Positions 8,588-16,873 of a stretch of DNA of 64,000 nucleotides are shown here, one piece after another (position 1 is the first letter of the stretch; each line of letters opens with the position of its first letter). Source of the stretch: Streptomyces caniscabiei (GTDB lineage Bacteria > Actinomycetota > Actinomycetes > Streptomycetales > Streptomycetaceae); NCBI RefSeq assembly GCF_014930365.1, contig NZ_JABXWI010000012.1, positions 233,044 to 297,043 on the forward strand, read 5' to 3'. Under the pieces are notes generated by a model. That model searched no databases, was not told the DNA's origin, and was given only the letters and a program-made list of their open reading frames with translations. Position numbers and translations under genes: made by a program.

Positions 8588-9451
8588 ATGCCGAAGCCGA
8601 AGACTCTCGACCCGTCCGAGTCGACCCGGGCGATGTACGGCGCGGAGCTGCGACATCGGCGGGAGCGGGCGGGAATGTCCCAGGAGGAGCTGGGGGCGGC
8701 GATGTTCGTCAGCGGTTCGTTCGTGGGCCAGCTGGAAGCGGGCGTCCGACGAATGCGACTGGAGTACGCGAAGTCGGTGGACGAGATCCTGAAGACGGAC
8801 GGGTTCTTCGTGCGGAACCTGGAGGCGGCGCGGCTGTCGCCCTACCGGGCCCACTTCGCGGATGTGGTGGAGCTGGAGGGCATCGCCTGCACGATCAAGG
8901 ACTGGGCGCCGTCCTCCGTGCCTGGCCTCATTCAGACCCCGTCGTACAACCGAGCCGTGATCCGCGCGTACGACCCGCTCGTCTCGGAAGAGGTCGTCGA
9001 GGAGCGAATCGCGTTCCGGAAGGCCCGAGCCCACATCTTCGACAGCCCAACACCGCCCCTGTACTGGGCGATCCTCGACGAGCTGATCGTACGACGTCAG
9101 GCGGGCAGCCCAGCGGTGATGGCCGAGCAGCTGCTCCACATCACGAGCATGATCCGAAGCAACCGGATCATCGTCCAGGTGCTGCCCATCAGCGCGGGAG
9201 TGCACGCAGGGAACGCCGGCATCTTCAAGCTGATGACCTTCAACGACGCTCCGCCGATGGTGTACTGCCAAGGGTCCGAATCCGGACGCTTGTTGGACGA
9301 TCCAGCTGTATTCGCCCGCTCTGCGCTGACCTACGATTTGTTGGGGGCCGCGGCGTTGTCGCCTGACGCGTCCCTCGCTCTGATCGAGCAGGCGGCCAAG
9401 GAGTACAAGGATGCGGACCGCACCCGATCTGAGGACCGCGACCTGGCGTAA
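8588..9451 (+). CDS. XRE-family regulator with DUF5753 (first XRE/DUF397 pair)
   Basis: A 287-residue regulator. Residues 15-70 are an XRE helix-turn-helix (ELRHRRERAGMSQEELGAAMFVSGSFVGQLEAG), and the rest is the DUF5753 domain (ACTIKDWAPSSVPGLIQTPSYNRAVI to LLGAAALSPDASLALIEQ). This architecture is typical of streptomycete WhiJ-like proteins. The ATG at 8588 follows GAGAGGGAG, so the 34-residue upstream extension is rejected. Its end overlaps the DUF397 gene by 41 bases, the usual pairing, where the small protein is thought to antagonise the regulator. The closest relative in the window is the gene at 20913. Confidence 0.9.
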   Translation: MPKPKTLDPSESTRAMYGAELRHRRERAGMSQEELGAAMFVSGSFVGQLEAGVRRMRLEYAKSVDEILKTDGFFVRNLEAARLSPYRAHFADVVELEGIACTIKDWAPSSVPGLIQTPSYNRAVIRAYDPLVSEEVVEERIAFRKARAHIFDSPTPPLYWAILDELIVRRQAGSPAVMAEQLLHITSMIRSNRIIVQVLPISAGVHAGNAGIFKLMTFNDAPPMVYCQGSESGRLLDDPAVFARSALTYDLLGAAALSPDASLALIEQAAKEYKDADRTRSEDRDLA

Positions 9452-9623
9452 GAGCAGCTACAGCGATGGCGCCGGAGACGAATGCCTGGAAGTCGCCGAC
9501 GCCCTCCCCGGCCTCGTCCCCGTCCGCGACAGTAAAAACCCCACCGGCAATGTCGTCGTATTCCAAGCCGCCGCCTGGTCGTGTTTCGTGGCGGCGGCTC
9601 GGGAAATTCGCGTGGCTCAGTAA
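9411..9623 (+). CDS. DUF397 protein, partner of XRE regulator 1
   Basis: A 70-residue DUF397 protein with the family pattern ATWRKSSYSDGAGDECLEVAD ... VPVRDSKNP ... VVFQAAAWSCFVAA. It starts inside the regulator gene (AAGGAG at 9398-9403 precedes the ATG), so its synthesis is tied to that of the regulator. Its last 7 bases overlap the convergent crystallin-like gene, an unusual tail-to-tail overlap. Confidence 0.9.
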   Translation: MRTAPDLRTATWRKSSYSDGAGDECLEVADALPGLVPVRDSKNPTGNVVVFQAAAWSCFVAAAREIRVAQ

Positions 9624-9994
9624 ATGGTGATCTGCTCGATCTTGTGGACCGTGCCGCTGGGGGAACCGGAGGCGAGGCCGAGGTGGAAGGCGTACCACTT
9701 CGGGAGGCGGCCCGAGTCCCACTGAGGGCCGCCCTGAACCGTGCGGTACTTGAAGCTCACCTCGTTGTTGCCGGTGTTCATCCAGCCCACGCCGTAGATG
9801 GCGACATCGATGGTGCCCGCGTTGGCGAAGCAGGGGTTCAGGCCGTTGACCTCGAAGTAGAGGAAGTCGCTCCTGTCCCCGCAGTCCACGCGGTTGATGG
9901 CGTGAGCGGGCAGGGCGGTGGCGACGGTGGCCGCCAGTGCCGCGCCGGTGACGCCGGCGAAGCGGAGCGCGCGACGCGCGAGCGAACGGTTCAT
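9617..9994 (-). CDS. small secreted beta/gamma-crystallin-like protein
   Basis: A 125-residue exported protein: signal peptide through about residue 33 (ATALPAHA), then INRVDCGDRSDFLYFEVNGLNPCFANAGTIDVAIYGVGWMNTGNN. The spacing of the two cysteines and the CFANAGT block resemble the streptomycete crystallin-fold proteins (Crystall_2; SKLP killer-toxin-like family). The function here is unknown. GGGGTCCT lies before the ATG. It overlaps the DUF397 gene by 7 bases tail to tail, so read-through from either side would give antisense RNA. Confidence 0.65.
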   Translation of the reverse strand: MNRSLARRALRFAGVTGAALAATVATALPAHAINRVDCGDRSDFLYFEVNGLNPCFANAGTIDVAIYGVGWMNTGNNEVSFKYRTVQGGPQWDSGRLPKWYAFHLGLASGSPSGTVHKIEQITIY

Positions 9995-10218
9995 CCAGGA
10001 CCCCTCTGACTCTCACGACTGACTGACGGGTATTCGGCGAGTGAGAGGGACGGAAGACCCGTCAGGTTGCTCGGCGACGGCAAACTCGTCGCACGAATGC
10101 CCTTGAGGGCAGAGGAAGTTGCCCTCCCGTGCACAGTGAATTGCGGCGCCCATTTCCGGCTGTACGCTCTGCGATCGATTCCGGCTTAACGCTTCAGAAA
10201 TCGACGCAGAGGGAAGTC

Positions 10219-11019
10219 ATGCGCAAAATCACAGCGGCTGTCGCCGCCAGTCTGATGACGTTCGCGGGACTGGTCGCGGCCGGAGCCCCGGCCCAGGCGG
10301 CGGGGGCCGCCGAGTACGTCGCGCTCGGCGACTCGTACGCGTCCGGTGTCGGCGCGGGCTCGTACGACCCGGCGAGCGGCGACTGCAAGCGGAGCACGCT
10401 GAACTACCCCCATCTGTGGGCGGCGGCCAACCCGAAGTACGCGCTGAAGGACGCCACGTGCAGCGGCGCGACCATCGCGGACGTGCGGGCGGAGCAACTG
10501 TCCGCGCTGAGCGCGAACACCAACCTGGTCACCCTGACCGTGGGCGGGAACGACGCCCAGTTCTCGACGGTCGTGCAGACCTGTCTCACCGACGACGAGA
10601 ACGCCTGCGCCCTCGCCACCGGGTGGATGTCCGCGTACGCCAAGGGCCAGCTGGTGGGTGAACTGACCAGCCTCTACAAGGACATCAAGGCCCGGTCGCC
10701 GAAGGCCCTGGTCCTCGTCTTCGGCTACCCGCAGGCGCTGTCCACGACCGGTGCGTGCTCCCCGATCGAGCTGAGCGCCAAGAAGCGCGCCGGGATGAAC
10801 GGCCTGGCCGACGCGCTCGCGGAGGGTGGGCGGAAGGCGGCGGTCGACGCGGGTGTCCACTTCGTCGACATGCGGGGGCAGTTCACCGGCCACGGGGCGT
10901 GCGGCACGGACCCGTGGATCCACGGACTGAACCTCAGCGAATCGGCCGCGACCTTCCACCCGAACGCGGCGGGCCAGGACAAGGGCTACGCGGCCAAGTT
11001 CAAGTCCCTCTGGGGCTGA
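10219..11019 (+). CDS. secreted SGNH/GDSL esterase-lipase
   Basis: A 266-residue secreted hydrolase. Signal peptide MRKITAAVAASLMTFAGLVAAGAPAQAA, then block I GDSYASG (nucleophile Ser), block III VGGND (oxyanion Asn) and the C-terminal HPNAAGQDKGY (catalytic His). Six mature cysteines fit three disulfides, as in the Streptomyces SGNH lipases. The ATG at 10219 follows GAGGGAAG. The 224-base gap before it shows no gene. Substrate (acyl ester, possibly phospholipid) cannot be told from sequence. Confidence 0.9.
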   Translation: MRKITAAVAASLMTFAGLVAAGAPAQAAGAAEYVALGDSYASGVGAGSYDPASGDCKRSTLNYPHLWAAANPKYALKDATCSGATIADVRAEQLSALSANTNLVTLTVGGNDAQFSTVVQTCLTDDENACALATGWMSAYAKGQLVGELTSLYKDIKARSPKALVLVFGYPQALSTTGACSPIELSAKKRAGMNGLADALAEGGRKAAVDAGVHFVDMRGQFTGHGACGTDPWIHGLNLSESAATFHPNAAGQDKGYAAKFKSLWG

Positions 11020-11042
11020 CCGGCCGGTGACCGTGGCCGGGC

Positions 11043-11720
11043 TCAGGGATAGAGGATGAGCTCGGCCTCGGTCGCGCCGGCCAGTTCGTACGACGTCCCG
11101 GCGGGCGGTCGGCGGCCCGAGTAGAGGCGTACGAGGGTGGGGGCGTCGCCGATGTAGCGGGCGGGCGGGGCGTCGCCGCTCGGGGCGCCGAGCAGCACGG
11201 GCGTGTCGGTGTCGTCGAGGTCGGCGTGCAGCGGGCGGGTGCCGTGCGCCCGGGTGAGGTGGGTCAACAGCTCGACTGCCAGGCCCAGTTGGGGACCTTC
11301 GTACGCACCCGGCAGACTCCACGCCTCGCGTACGTCACCGGCGTGCACCCACTCGCCGAAGGCGACGCCGTCCAGGACGCCACCGGCGTCGGCGATGACC
11401 GGGCCCGCGTCGGTCATGCCCCGCTCCAGCTCGTCCACGATCCGCGCGACGGGCCACTCGTGCCGCTCGGCGATGTCCCGGTCGTTCGACTCCGGGCTGA
11501 AGACGCCCTTCTCCAAGCGGCCCTCGACCACCCGCGACAACACTGCGGAACAGTGCGCCAGCACGTCCCGCACACTCCACCCGGGACAGCAGGTCGCCGC
11601 CCCGAAGTCCCCCTCCGGCCGCGCCCGCAACAGCGGTACCAGCGCGTCCCGCTCCCCGGCCAGCAGCCGCGCGGGGAGCTCGGGGTCCCGTACATCGTGC
11701 GTATCAGCCACAGTCGTCAT
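11043..11720 (-). CDS. maleylpyruvate isomerase-family (DinB-fold) protein
   Basis: A 225-residue protein of the mycothiol-dependent maleylpyruvate isomerase N-terminal family: CCPGWSVRDVLAHCSAVLSRVVEGRL contains the WSVxDVLAH motif, and GEWVHAGDVREAW supplies a further metal-binding His. A C-terminal domain (SGRRPPAGTSYELAGATEAELILYP) follows. These proteins use metal and mycothiol or an unknown thiol. The -10-like TAGCGT lies 7 bases before the ATG and there is no Shine-Dalgarno sequence, so the mRNA is probably leaderless. Divergent from the HD gene with 57 bases between. Confidence 0.82.
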   Translation of the reverse strand: MTTVADTHDVRDPELPARLLAGERDALVPLLRARPEGDFGAATCCPGWSVRDVLAHCSAVLSRVVEGRLEKGVFSPESNDRDIAERHEWPVARIVDELERGMTDAGPVIADAGGVLDGVAFGEWVHAGDVREAWSLPGAYEGPQLGLAVELLTHLTRAHGTRPLHADLDDTDTPVLLGAPSGDAPPARYIGDAPTLVRLYSGRRPPAGTSYELAGATEAELILYP

Positions 11721-11777
11721 GCGACCCACGCTAGGGGGAGAGGGAGTCCGCGTGCACGACCACGGCACAATGCGTGC

Positions 11778-12461
11778 ATGCCCGACTCCCAGTCCTCCAG
11801 GGAAACCCTCCGCCACCGCTGGCTGCCCGCGCTGCTGTCGGCGCGGGACGGGGCCTGCGATCCCGCGCCTCTCCCGTACGCCGACGCCCTGATCGCGCGG
11901 TGGGCCGAGCCGCAGCGGAAGTACCACACCCTCGACCACCTCACGGCGGTGCTGGACCGTATCGAGGTGCTGGAGGACCACGCGGCGGACCCGGACCTCG
12001 TCCGGCTGGCCGCCTGGTTCCACGACGCGGTGTATCTGCCGGAGCGGTCGGAGAACGAGGAGCGGTCGGCACGGCTCGCGGAGCGGGCGCTGCGGGAGGC
12101 GGGGGTGCCGGAGGAGCGGACGGCGGAGGTGGCTCGGCTGGTGCGGCTCACCGTCACGCACGATCCGGCCGACGACGACCCGAACGGGCAGGTGCTGTGC
12201 GACGCGGACCTCGCGATCCTCGCGTCACCGCCGGAGGCGTACGCCGCGTACGCCGCCGCCGTACGGGAGGAGTACGGCTTCGTCCCGGACGACGCGTTCC
12301 GCACGGGCCGCGCGGCGGTGCTGCGTCAACTCCTCGACCTGCCAAGGCTGTTCAGGACGCCGTACGGACAGCGGGAGTGGGAGGACCGGGCCCGGGAGAA
12401 CCTGCGGGCGGAGCTGGCGGCCCTGACAGAGCAGACAGGGCGACCGGAAGCGGACGACTGA
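11778..12461 (+). CDS. HD-domain metal-dependent phosphohydrolase-like protein
   Basis: A 227-residue protein of the predicted HD superfamily hydrolases. The motif YHTLDHLTAVLDRIE gives the first His, WFHDAVYLPERSENEERSA the HD pair, and LVRLTVTHD and LCDADLAILASP the remaining metal ligands. The substrate is unknown. CACAAT lies 6 bases before the ATG with no ribosome site, again suggesting a leaderless message. The much longer open frame upstream is antisense to the preceding gene and was rejected. Confidence 0.83.
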   Translation: MPDSQSSRETLRHRWLPALLSARDGACDPAPLPYADALIARWAEPQRKYHTLDHLTAVLDRIEVLEDHAADPDLVRLAAWFHDAVYLPERSENEERSARLAERALREAGVPEERTAEVARLVRLTVTHDPADDDPNGQVLCDADLAILASPPEAYAAYAAAVREEYGFVPDDAFRTGRAAVLRQLLDLPRLFRTPYGQREWEDRARENLRAELAALTEQTGRPEADD

Positions 12462-12473
12462 CGACCACGCCGT

Positions 12474-12575
12474 CGCCCCTTCAGGGGCGCGGGGAACTGC
12501 GCGAGAAGCCCCACCGGGCGGACGTCTGGGGGTCGAAGGGGCGCAGCCCCTGGGGATGGGTAGGGGCGGCGGGGG
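12474..12575. repeat. dispersed inverted-repeat element, copy B
   Basis: Contains the core GGGGAACTGCGCGAGAAGCC (reverse orientation to copy A) and a second module with GGGGTCGAAGGGGCGCAGCC, then a G-rich run. The second module is shared with copy H near 51950. It lies between the HD gene and the MFS gene. Confidence 0.75.
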
Positions 12576-12661
12576 CCCGTAACGCCTCACCACCTCGGCC
12601 GTCTCGGTCGGTGGGACGGCCGGCACGTGGGGGAATGCGGTCCCGAGGCCGTCGGTTGCCC

Positions 12662-13942
12662 ATGGATATGCCCTCTTCCGCCGCCGCTCCTGACCCCGCC
12701 GCCCGATTCCGCATACCCCTGTCCGTCTACGTCCTCGGTCTCGCCGTCTTCGCGCTCGGGACCAGCGAGTTCATGCTCTCGGGGCTGTTGCCGCCCATCG
12801 CCGAGGACATGGACGTGTCCATTCCCCGGGCGGGACTGCTGATCTCGGCGTTCGCGATCGGGATGGTCGTCGGGGCGCCCCTGCTGGCCGTGGCGACCCT
12901 GCGGCTGCCGCGCCGCACGACCCTCGTCGCCCTGATCACGGTCTTCGGCCTCGGCCAGATCGCCGGCGCCCTCGCCCCCACCTACGCCGTCCTCTTCGCC
13001 TCCCGGATCGTGAGCGCACTCGCCTGCGCGGGGTTCTGGGCGGTTGGGGCGGCCGTGGCCGTCGCCATGGTGCCTGTCAACGCCCGTGCCCGCGCCCTGG
13101 CCATCATGATCGGCGGCTTGTCGATCGCGAACGTGCTGGGCGTACCGGCGGGCGCGTTCCTCGGGGAGCACTTCGGCTGGCGGTCGGCGTTCTGGGCGGT
13201 GGCGGTGGCCTCGGCGATCGCGCTGGTCGGCGTCGTCACGCTCGTCCCGGCCATCCCGCTGCCCGACGAGCGGCCCCGGCTCGCCCAGGAGGCCCGGATC
13301 TACCGGGACGGACAGGTCTGGCTCTCCATCGCCGTCGTGGCGCTCGCCGCCGGTGGCGTCTTCTGCGCGTTCAGCTATCTCGCGCCGCTGCTCACGGAGG
13401 TCTCCGGCCTGGACGCAGGCTGGGTGCCGACGGTGCTCGCGCTGTTCGGGATCGGGGCGCTGATCGGCACGGCGGTCGGGGGCCGGTTCGCGGACGCGCA
13501 CCTCTTCGGGGTGCTGCTCAGCGGGACCGCCGCCTCCACGGTCCTGCTCGTCGCCCTGGCGCTGCTCGCCCAGTACGCCGCCGCCGCGGTGCTCCTCTCC
13601 TTCCTCCTCGGGGTGTCCGCCTTCTACACCGCCCCGGCGCTCAACGCCCGCCTCTTCAACGTCGCCGGCGCCGCCCCGACCCTGGCCGGTGCCACCACGA
13701 CCGCCGCGTTCAACCTCGGCAACACCGGTGGCCCCTGGATCGGCGGGGTCGTCATCGACGCGGGCCAGGGCTTCGCCGCCACGGCCTGGGCGGGCGGCGC
13801 CATCACCGCGGCCGCCATCGGCACGACCGCCGTCTCGCTCCGCCTGCACCGGCGTACGCGGGCCTCACGCCGGGTGGCCGGGAGCAGTGACAGCGCCGGC
13901 GCGGGCGGGGGCGCCGTAAATCCGGTACGTACGAAGGCCTGA
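12662..13942 (+). CDS. MFS transporter, DHA1 drug-efflux type
   Basis: A 426-residue membrane protein with 12 predicted helices, beginning FRIPLSVYVLGLAVFALGTSEFMLSGLLPPIAEDM. The segment GTSEFMLSGLLP and the later FWAVGAAVAVAMVP resemble the Cmx/Cml chloramphenicol exporters, but the substrate cannot be read from sequence. There are two candidate ATGs (12662 and 12668), neither with a strong ribosome site. The C-terminal 40 residues are basic and likely cytoplasmic. The upstream open frame runs through repeat copy B and is not coding. Confidence 0.85.
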   Translation: MDMPSSAAAPDPAARFRIPLSVYVLGLAVFALGTSEFMLSGLLPPIAEDMDVSIPRAGLLISAFAIGMVVGAPLLAVATLRLPRRTTLVALITVFGLGQIAGALAPTYAVLFASRIVSALACAGFWAVGAAVAVAMVPVNARARALAIMIGGLSIANVLGVPAGAFLGEHFGWRSAFWAVAVASAIALVGVVTLVPAIPLPDERPRLAQEARIYRDGQVWLSIAVVALAAGGVFCAFSYLAPLLTEVSGLDAGWVPTVLALFGIGALIGTAVGGRFADAHLFGVLLSGTAASTVLLVALALLAQYAAAAVLLSFLLGVSAFYTAPALNARLFNVAGAAPTLAGATTTAAFNLGNTGGPWIGGVVIDAGQGFAATAWAGGAITAAAIGTTAVSLRLHRRTRASRRVAGSSDSAGAGGGAVNPVRTKA

Positions 13943-13962
13943 GCCCGCCTATCCTCGCCGCC

Positions 13963-15081
13963 ATGCGACACATGGGTGGGGAACAGGTGCGGGAAGCCGT
14001 CGAACACAGCCTGGCGGTGCTGGGGGCGGTGGCAGACCGGGACTGGAAGGGCGTCAAGGCCGGGCGGCTGGACTGGAACTGTTGGGGGACCGCCGAGCAC
14101 ATCGCGTCCGACCTGATCGCGTACGCGGGGCAGTTGGCGGGGCGGCCGACGACCCGCTGGGCACCGTTCGAGATCGACATGACGGAGTGCGAGAACAACG
14201 CCGACCTGCTGGAGGTGATCCGGACGACCGGCACGATGCTCACCGCCGTCGTCCGGACCACCCCACGTTCGGTCCGCGCCTTCCACCCGTACCCGTTCCG
14301 CGCCGCCGACCGCGAGGGCTTCGCGGCGATGGGCGTCGCCGAGGTGCTGCTGCACACGCACGACATCATCGAGGGCCTCGGGCTCCCGGTGTCCGCGGCC
14401 GTGCCGCCCGCCGGGCTCGGACTGCCGGAGACCGTGCTCGCCCGCCTCTTCCCGCACGTCAGGCCCGGTGACGACCCCTGGGCGACGCTGCTGTGGGCCA
14501 CCGGCCGGGGCGATCTGCCGGGCCGGGCGCCCGTCACGGAGTGGAAGTGGAGCAACCCGCTGCACATCGACGCCGAGCGGCTCGTCCTCCAGGGCGTGCA
14601 CCCGGCCGCCGCGGCCGATCTCGCCGAGGGCGGCACCGGCGGCTTCAACTGGATCGTGGGCGGCCCGGTCGACGGGACCCGGACCGGCGCGGGCCTGGTG
14701 TTCCAGGCGTACGAGGCGGGGGTGCACCGGCCGGAGTGGGGCATGTTCGTGCTCGTGCGCAAGGAGGACGGGCTGGCCGTCGGCGCGCTCGGCTACCACG
14801 GGGCGCCGGACGAGGAGGGCCGCGTCGAGATCGGGTACGACCTGGTGGAGGGGGCGCGCGGGCGCGGTTACATGACCGAGGCGGTGGGCGCGCTGACCGC
14901 CTGGGCGCGGGGGCGGAGCCGGGAACAGGGGGACGTACGGTCGCTGTTCGCGGTCGTCGAGAAGGCCAACACCCCTTCGCAGAACGTGGTTTCGCGCGCC
15001 GGATTCGACAAGGTGAGCGACGACTGGGGTGACGGGGAGGACGGGGCGCAGTTCGCGTACGAACTCCGTCTGCGCGCCTGA
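13963..15081 (+). CDS. fusion of maleylpyruvate isomerase-fold domain and GNAT acetyltransferase
   Basis: A 372-residue two-domain protein. Residues 1 to about 200 form a DinB/maleylpyruvate-isomerase-like domain (LDWNCWGTAEHIASDLIAYAGQLAG; HTHDIIEGLGLP). Residues 205-372 are a GNAT acetyltransferase of the RimJ/RimL kind (WGMFVLVRKEDGLAVGALGY, then VEIGYDLVEGARGRGYMTEAVGAL, the acetyl-CoA loop, and FAVVEKANTPSQNVVSRAGF). The family fact is that each half exists alone. The joint substrate is unknown. TATCCT lies 7 bases before the ATG, so the mRNA is probably leaderless. Confidence 0.85.
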   Translation: MRHMGGEQVREAVEHSLAVLGAVADRDWKGVKAGRLDWNCWGTAEHIASDLIAYAGQLAGRPTTRWAPFEIDMTECENNADLLEVIRTTGTMLTAVVRTTPRSVRAFHPYPFRAADREGFAAMGVAEVLLHTHDIIEGLGLPVSAAVPPAGLGLPETVLARLFPHVRPGDDPWATLLWATGRGDLPGRAPVTEWKWSNPLHIDAERLVLQGVHPAAAADLAEGGTGGFNWIVGGPVDGTRTGAGLVFQAYEAGVHRPEWGMFVLVRKEDGLAVGALGYHGAPDEEGRVEIGYDLVEGARGRGYMTEAVGALTAWARGRSREQGDVRSLFAVVEKANTPSQNVVSRAGFDKVSDDWGDGEDGAQFAYELRLRA

Positions 15082-15249
15082 CGTACGCCGGGCCCAACCG
15101 CTCCGGTTTCTTGCCGTTTCCCCTGTCCGGGGCCCTGTCACAGTCCCGATAATTCGGTCACGGCGGCGCGAATGCCGTCATCGCGGCGCGAAAGCGTCGT
15201 GCGCGCTCGCGCGCGTCGGGGGCGCGCGTCGGGGGATCGGGGGATCGCG

Positions 15250-16122
15250 ATGAGTCAGCCCACACCGCCGCCGGGGCCTCCGGTGCCGGGCCCGGACGGC
15301 GATCACGGCCGCCGGAGCGTCCGTATCGCCATGATCAGCCTGGTCGTCAGCAGCGTGCTCACGGTGATCGGCTTCGTGGTGACGGCGACGACGTCGGACA
15401 GGGGCGGCGGCGATACGAACGGCGGCACGACCTCCGGCAGCACCACGACGACGGGCGGTACGGACGGCGGGACGAGCGGGACGAGCGGGACGGACGGCGG
15501 TTCGGCGGGCGGCGACACGGAAGGCACCGACTCCGGCGGCACGGCGGGCGCGACCGCCGGCGGCACGGACACGAGCGGGACGGACTCCGGCGGCACGGAC
15601 ACCGGCGCCGACAGCGGCGGCGACGACAGCAGCGGGGGCGACGACGACAGCAGCGGCGGGAGCGGCGGCGACGACGGCCTCACCACCGCCGAGCGCGATC
15701 TGCGCGACTCGCTCAACGACAGCCAGTGGACGCGCGAGAGCTGTGTGAGCGAGATCGCGCCGGGCTCCGACGCCGCCGTGACCTGCACGGTGACCACGGA
15801 GAGCGTCACCATGGGCGAGGTCACGACGAAGGCGAGCGTCGCCGTGTACCCGTCCCGGAGCAAACAGCAGGAGGTCTACCTGGCCTACGGCGGCACCCTC
15901 CAGGAGGGCGACTGCTCACAGATGTGGAACGTGCGCGGCTCCTGGTACGAGTCGGAATCCGGTGATCCCACCGGCGACATGTCCTGCTACACGCCGAACG
16001 GCACCCAGTACGTGATCGTCTGCACCTACTACGACCGGAACGCCGTCTTCCAGGTGATGGGAGGCGACCCGAGGACCCTGATCACCTGGTGGCAGGGGCT
16101 GGAGCCGGTCTTCGTCGACTGA
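15250..16122 (+). CDS. membrane-anchored protein with Gly/Thr/Asp-rich linker and unknown C-terminal domain
   Basis: A 290-residue protein. Residues 1-25 are Pro-rich and cytoplasmic, 26-46 form a single membrane helix (IAMISLVVSSVLTVIGFVV), and 48 to about 142 are a low-complexity stretch of Gly, Thr, Ser and Asp. A folded extracytoplasmic domain of about 140 residues follows, with four cysteines (ESCVSEI, CTVTTE, GDCSQMW, MSCYTPNG). This C-terminal domain resembles the sensor tails of some streptomycete membrane proteins, but I cannot name it. The ATG at 15250 follows GGGGGATC. Codon use in the linker is repetitive (GGC ACG GAC), suggesting expansion by slippage. Confidence 0.8.
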   Translation: MSQPTPPPGPPVPGPDGDHGRRSVRIAMISLVVSSVLTVIGFVVTATTSDRGGGDTNGGTTSGSTTTTGGTDGGTSGTSGTDGGSAGGDTEGTDSGGTAGATAGGTDTSGTDSGGTDTGADSGGDDSSGGDDDSSGGSGGDDGLTTAERDLRDSLNDSQWTRESCVSEIAPGSDAAVTCTVTTESVTMGEVTTKASVAVYPSRSKQQEVYLAYGGTLQEGDCSQMWNVRGSWYESESGDPTGDMSCYTPNGTQYVIVCTYYDRNAVFQVMGGDPRTLITWWQGLEPVFVD

Positions 16123-16132
16123 CGCGCACTCC

Positions 16133-16411
16133 TCAGGGCGAAGCCGGCGTCCCCCGCCGCTTCGGCCGGCGCAGCCCCGCTGCCGTCAGCCTGCGCAGCA
16201 GCTCCTTCGAGCCCACCTCCACGGCGCCCGCCCGCACGACCTCCGCGTACCGGTGTGACGGGATGTCGTAGTGGTCGCGCTCGAAGGCGCGCTCGGGGAT
16301 GCCCGCCTCCCGGGCGAAGGCGTGCAGCTCGTCGAAGGACACGTCGCTCACGAGGTGGGACCACATCCGCCCGTGCCCCGGCCAGGTGGGCGGGTCGATG
16401 TAGAGGGTCAC
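16133..16411 (-). CDS. DUF4031 domain protein (92 aa)
   Basis: A 92-residue protein beginning VTLYIDPPTWPGHGRMWSHLVSDVSFDELHAFAREAGIPERAFERDHYDIP, the standard DUF4031 layout. The GTG at 16409-16411 overlaps the TGA of the upstream gene as GTGA, so translation is coupled. The family has no known function; the conserved His and Asp residues hint at metal or nucleotide binding. Confidence 0.85.
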   Translation of the reverse strand: MTLYIDPPTWPGHGRMWSHLVSDVSFDELHAFAREAGIPERAFERDHYDIPSHRYAEVVRAGAVEVGSKELLRRLTAAGLRRPKRRGTPASP

Positions 16412-16791
16412 GAGGACGCCGCCCCGCCCAGCGCGCCCAGCGCCGCGACCCGTACCCCCGCCTTGTGGCACACCCACTGCGGATCGGGCCCGAGCTCCGG
16501 CTCCACGTCGAGCGCGTGCGGGTCGCCGTCGTCGCAGACCGGGCACAGGGGCCAGCGGCCGTACCGTTCGAGCAGGGCGTCCTGGACGTCCTGGGCGACG
16601 AGCCCGGCGACGTACTCCGCGCCGTCCGGCCACTGCTCGACCCACCAGCGGCGCTGTGCGACGGACTCCTCGACCATCGAGACGATGTCCGCCTCGGCGA
16701 CCTGCCCGGACACCAGATCGGCGAGGACGAGGGCGCGGGCGGCGTGCAGCGTCTGTTCGAGGGTGCTCACGGGGTCACTGCCGGTACTCAT
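16408..16791 (-). CDS. hypothetical protein with CPVC motif, coupled to DUF4031 gene
   Basis: A 127-residue acidic protein. The N-terminal 60 residues are helical; the later WPLCPVCDDGDPHALDVEPELGPDPQWVCHKAGVRVAALG carries three cysteines and two histidines, likely a zinc knuckle. CACAAT lies 6 bases before the ATG at 16789-16791, with no Shine-Dalgarno sequence. It forms an operon with the DUF4031 gene. I recall this pair together in streptomycetes, without a function. Confidence 0.8.
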   Translation of the reverse strand: MSTGSDPVSTLEQTLHAARALVLADLVSGQVAEADIVSMVEESVAQRRWWVEQWPDGAEYVAGLVAQDVQDALLERYGRWPLCPVCDDGDPHALDVEPELGPDPQWVCHKAGVRVAALGALGGAASS

Positions 16792-16828
16792 GCGTCCATT
16801 GTGCGGCCCTTGACCATCCACCCCGGCA

Positions 16829-16873
16829 GAAAATATCTTTCAAGATGTGAGCGATGACGTGAAGGAAATTTTC
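16829..16873. promoter_or_regulatory. candidate RpiR autoregulatory sites
   Basis: Two AT-rich inverted repeats in GC-rich surroundings: GAAAATATCTTTC at 16829-16841 and GAAATTTTC at 16865-16873. They are about 34 bases apart and flank the GTG start at 16847. They suit binding by an RpiR-family dimer of dimers; the second lies inside the coding region. Confidence 0.45.

Noticed and set aside
13624..15141. 505-residue minus-strand frame across the MFS and fusion genes
   Set aside because: Shadow of two well-supported plus-strand genes; no start signal or motif.
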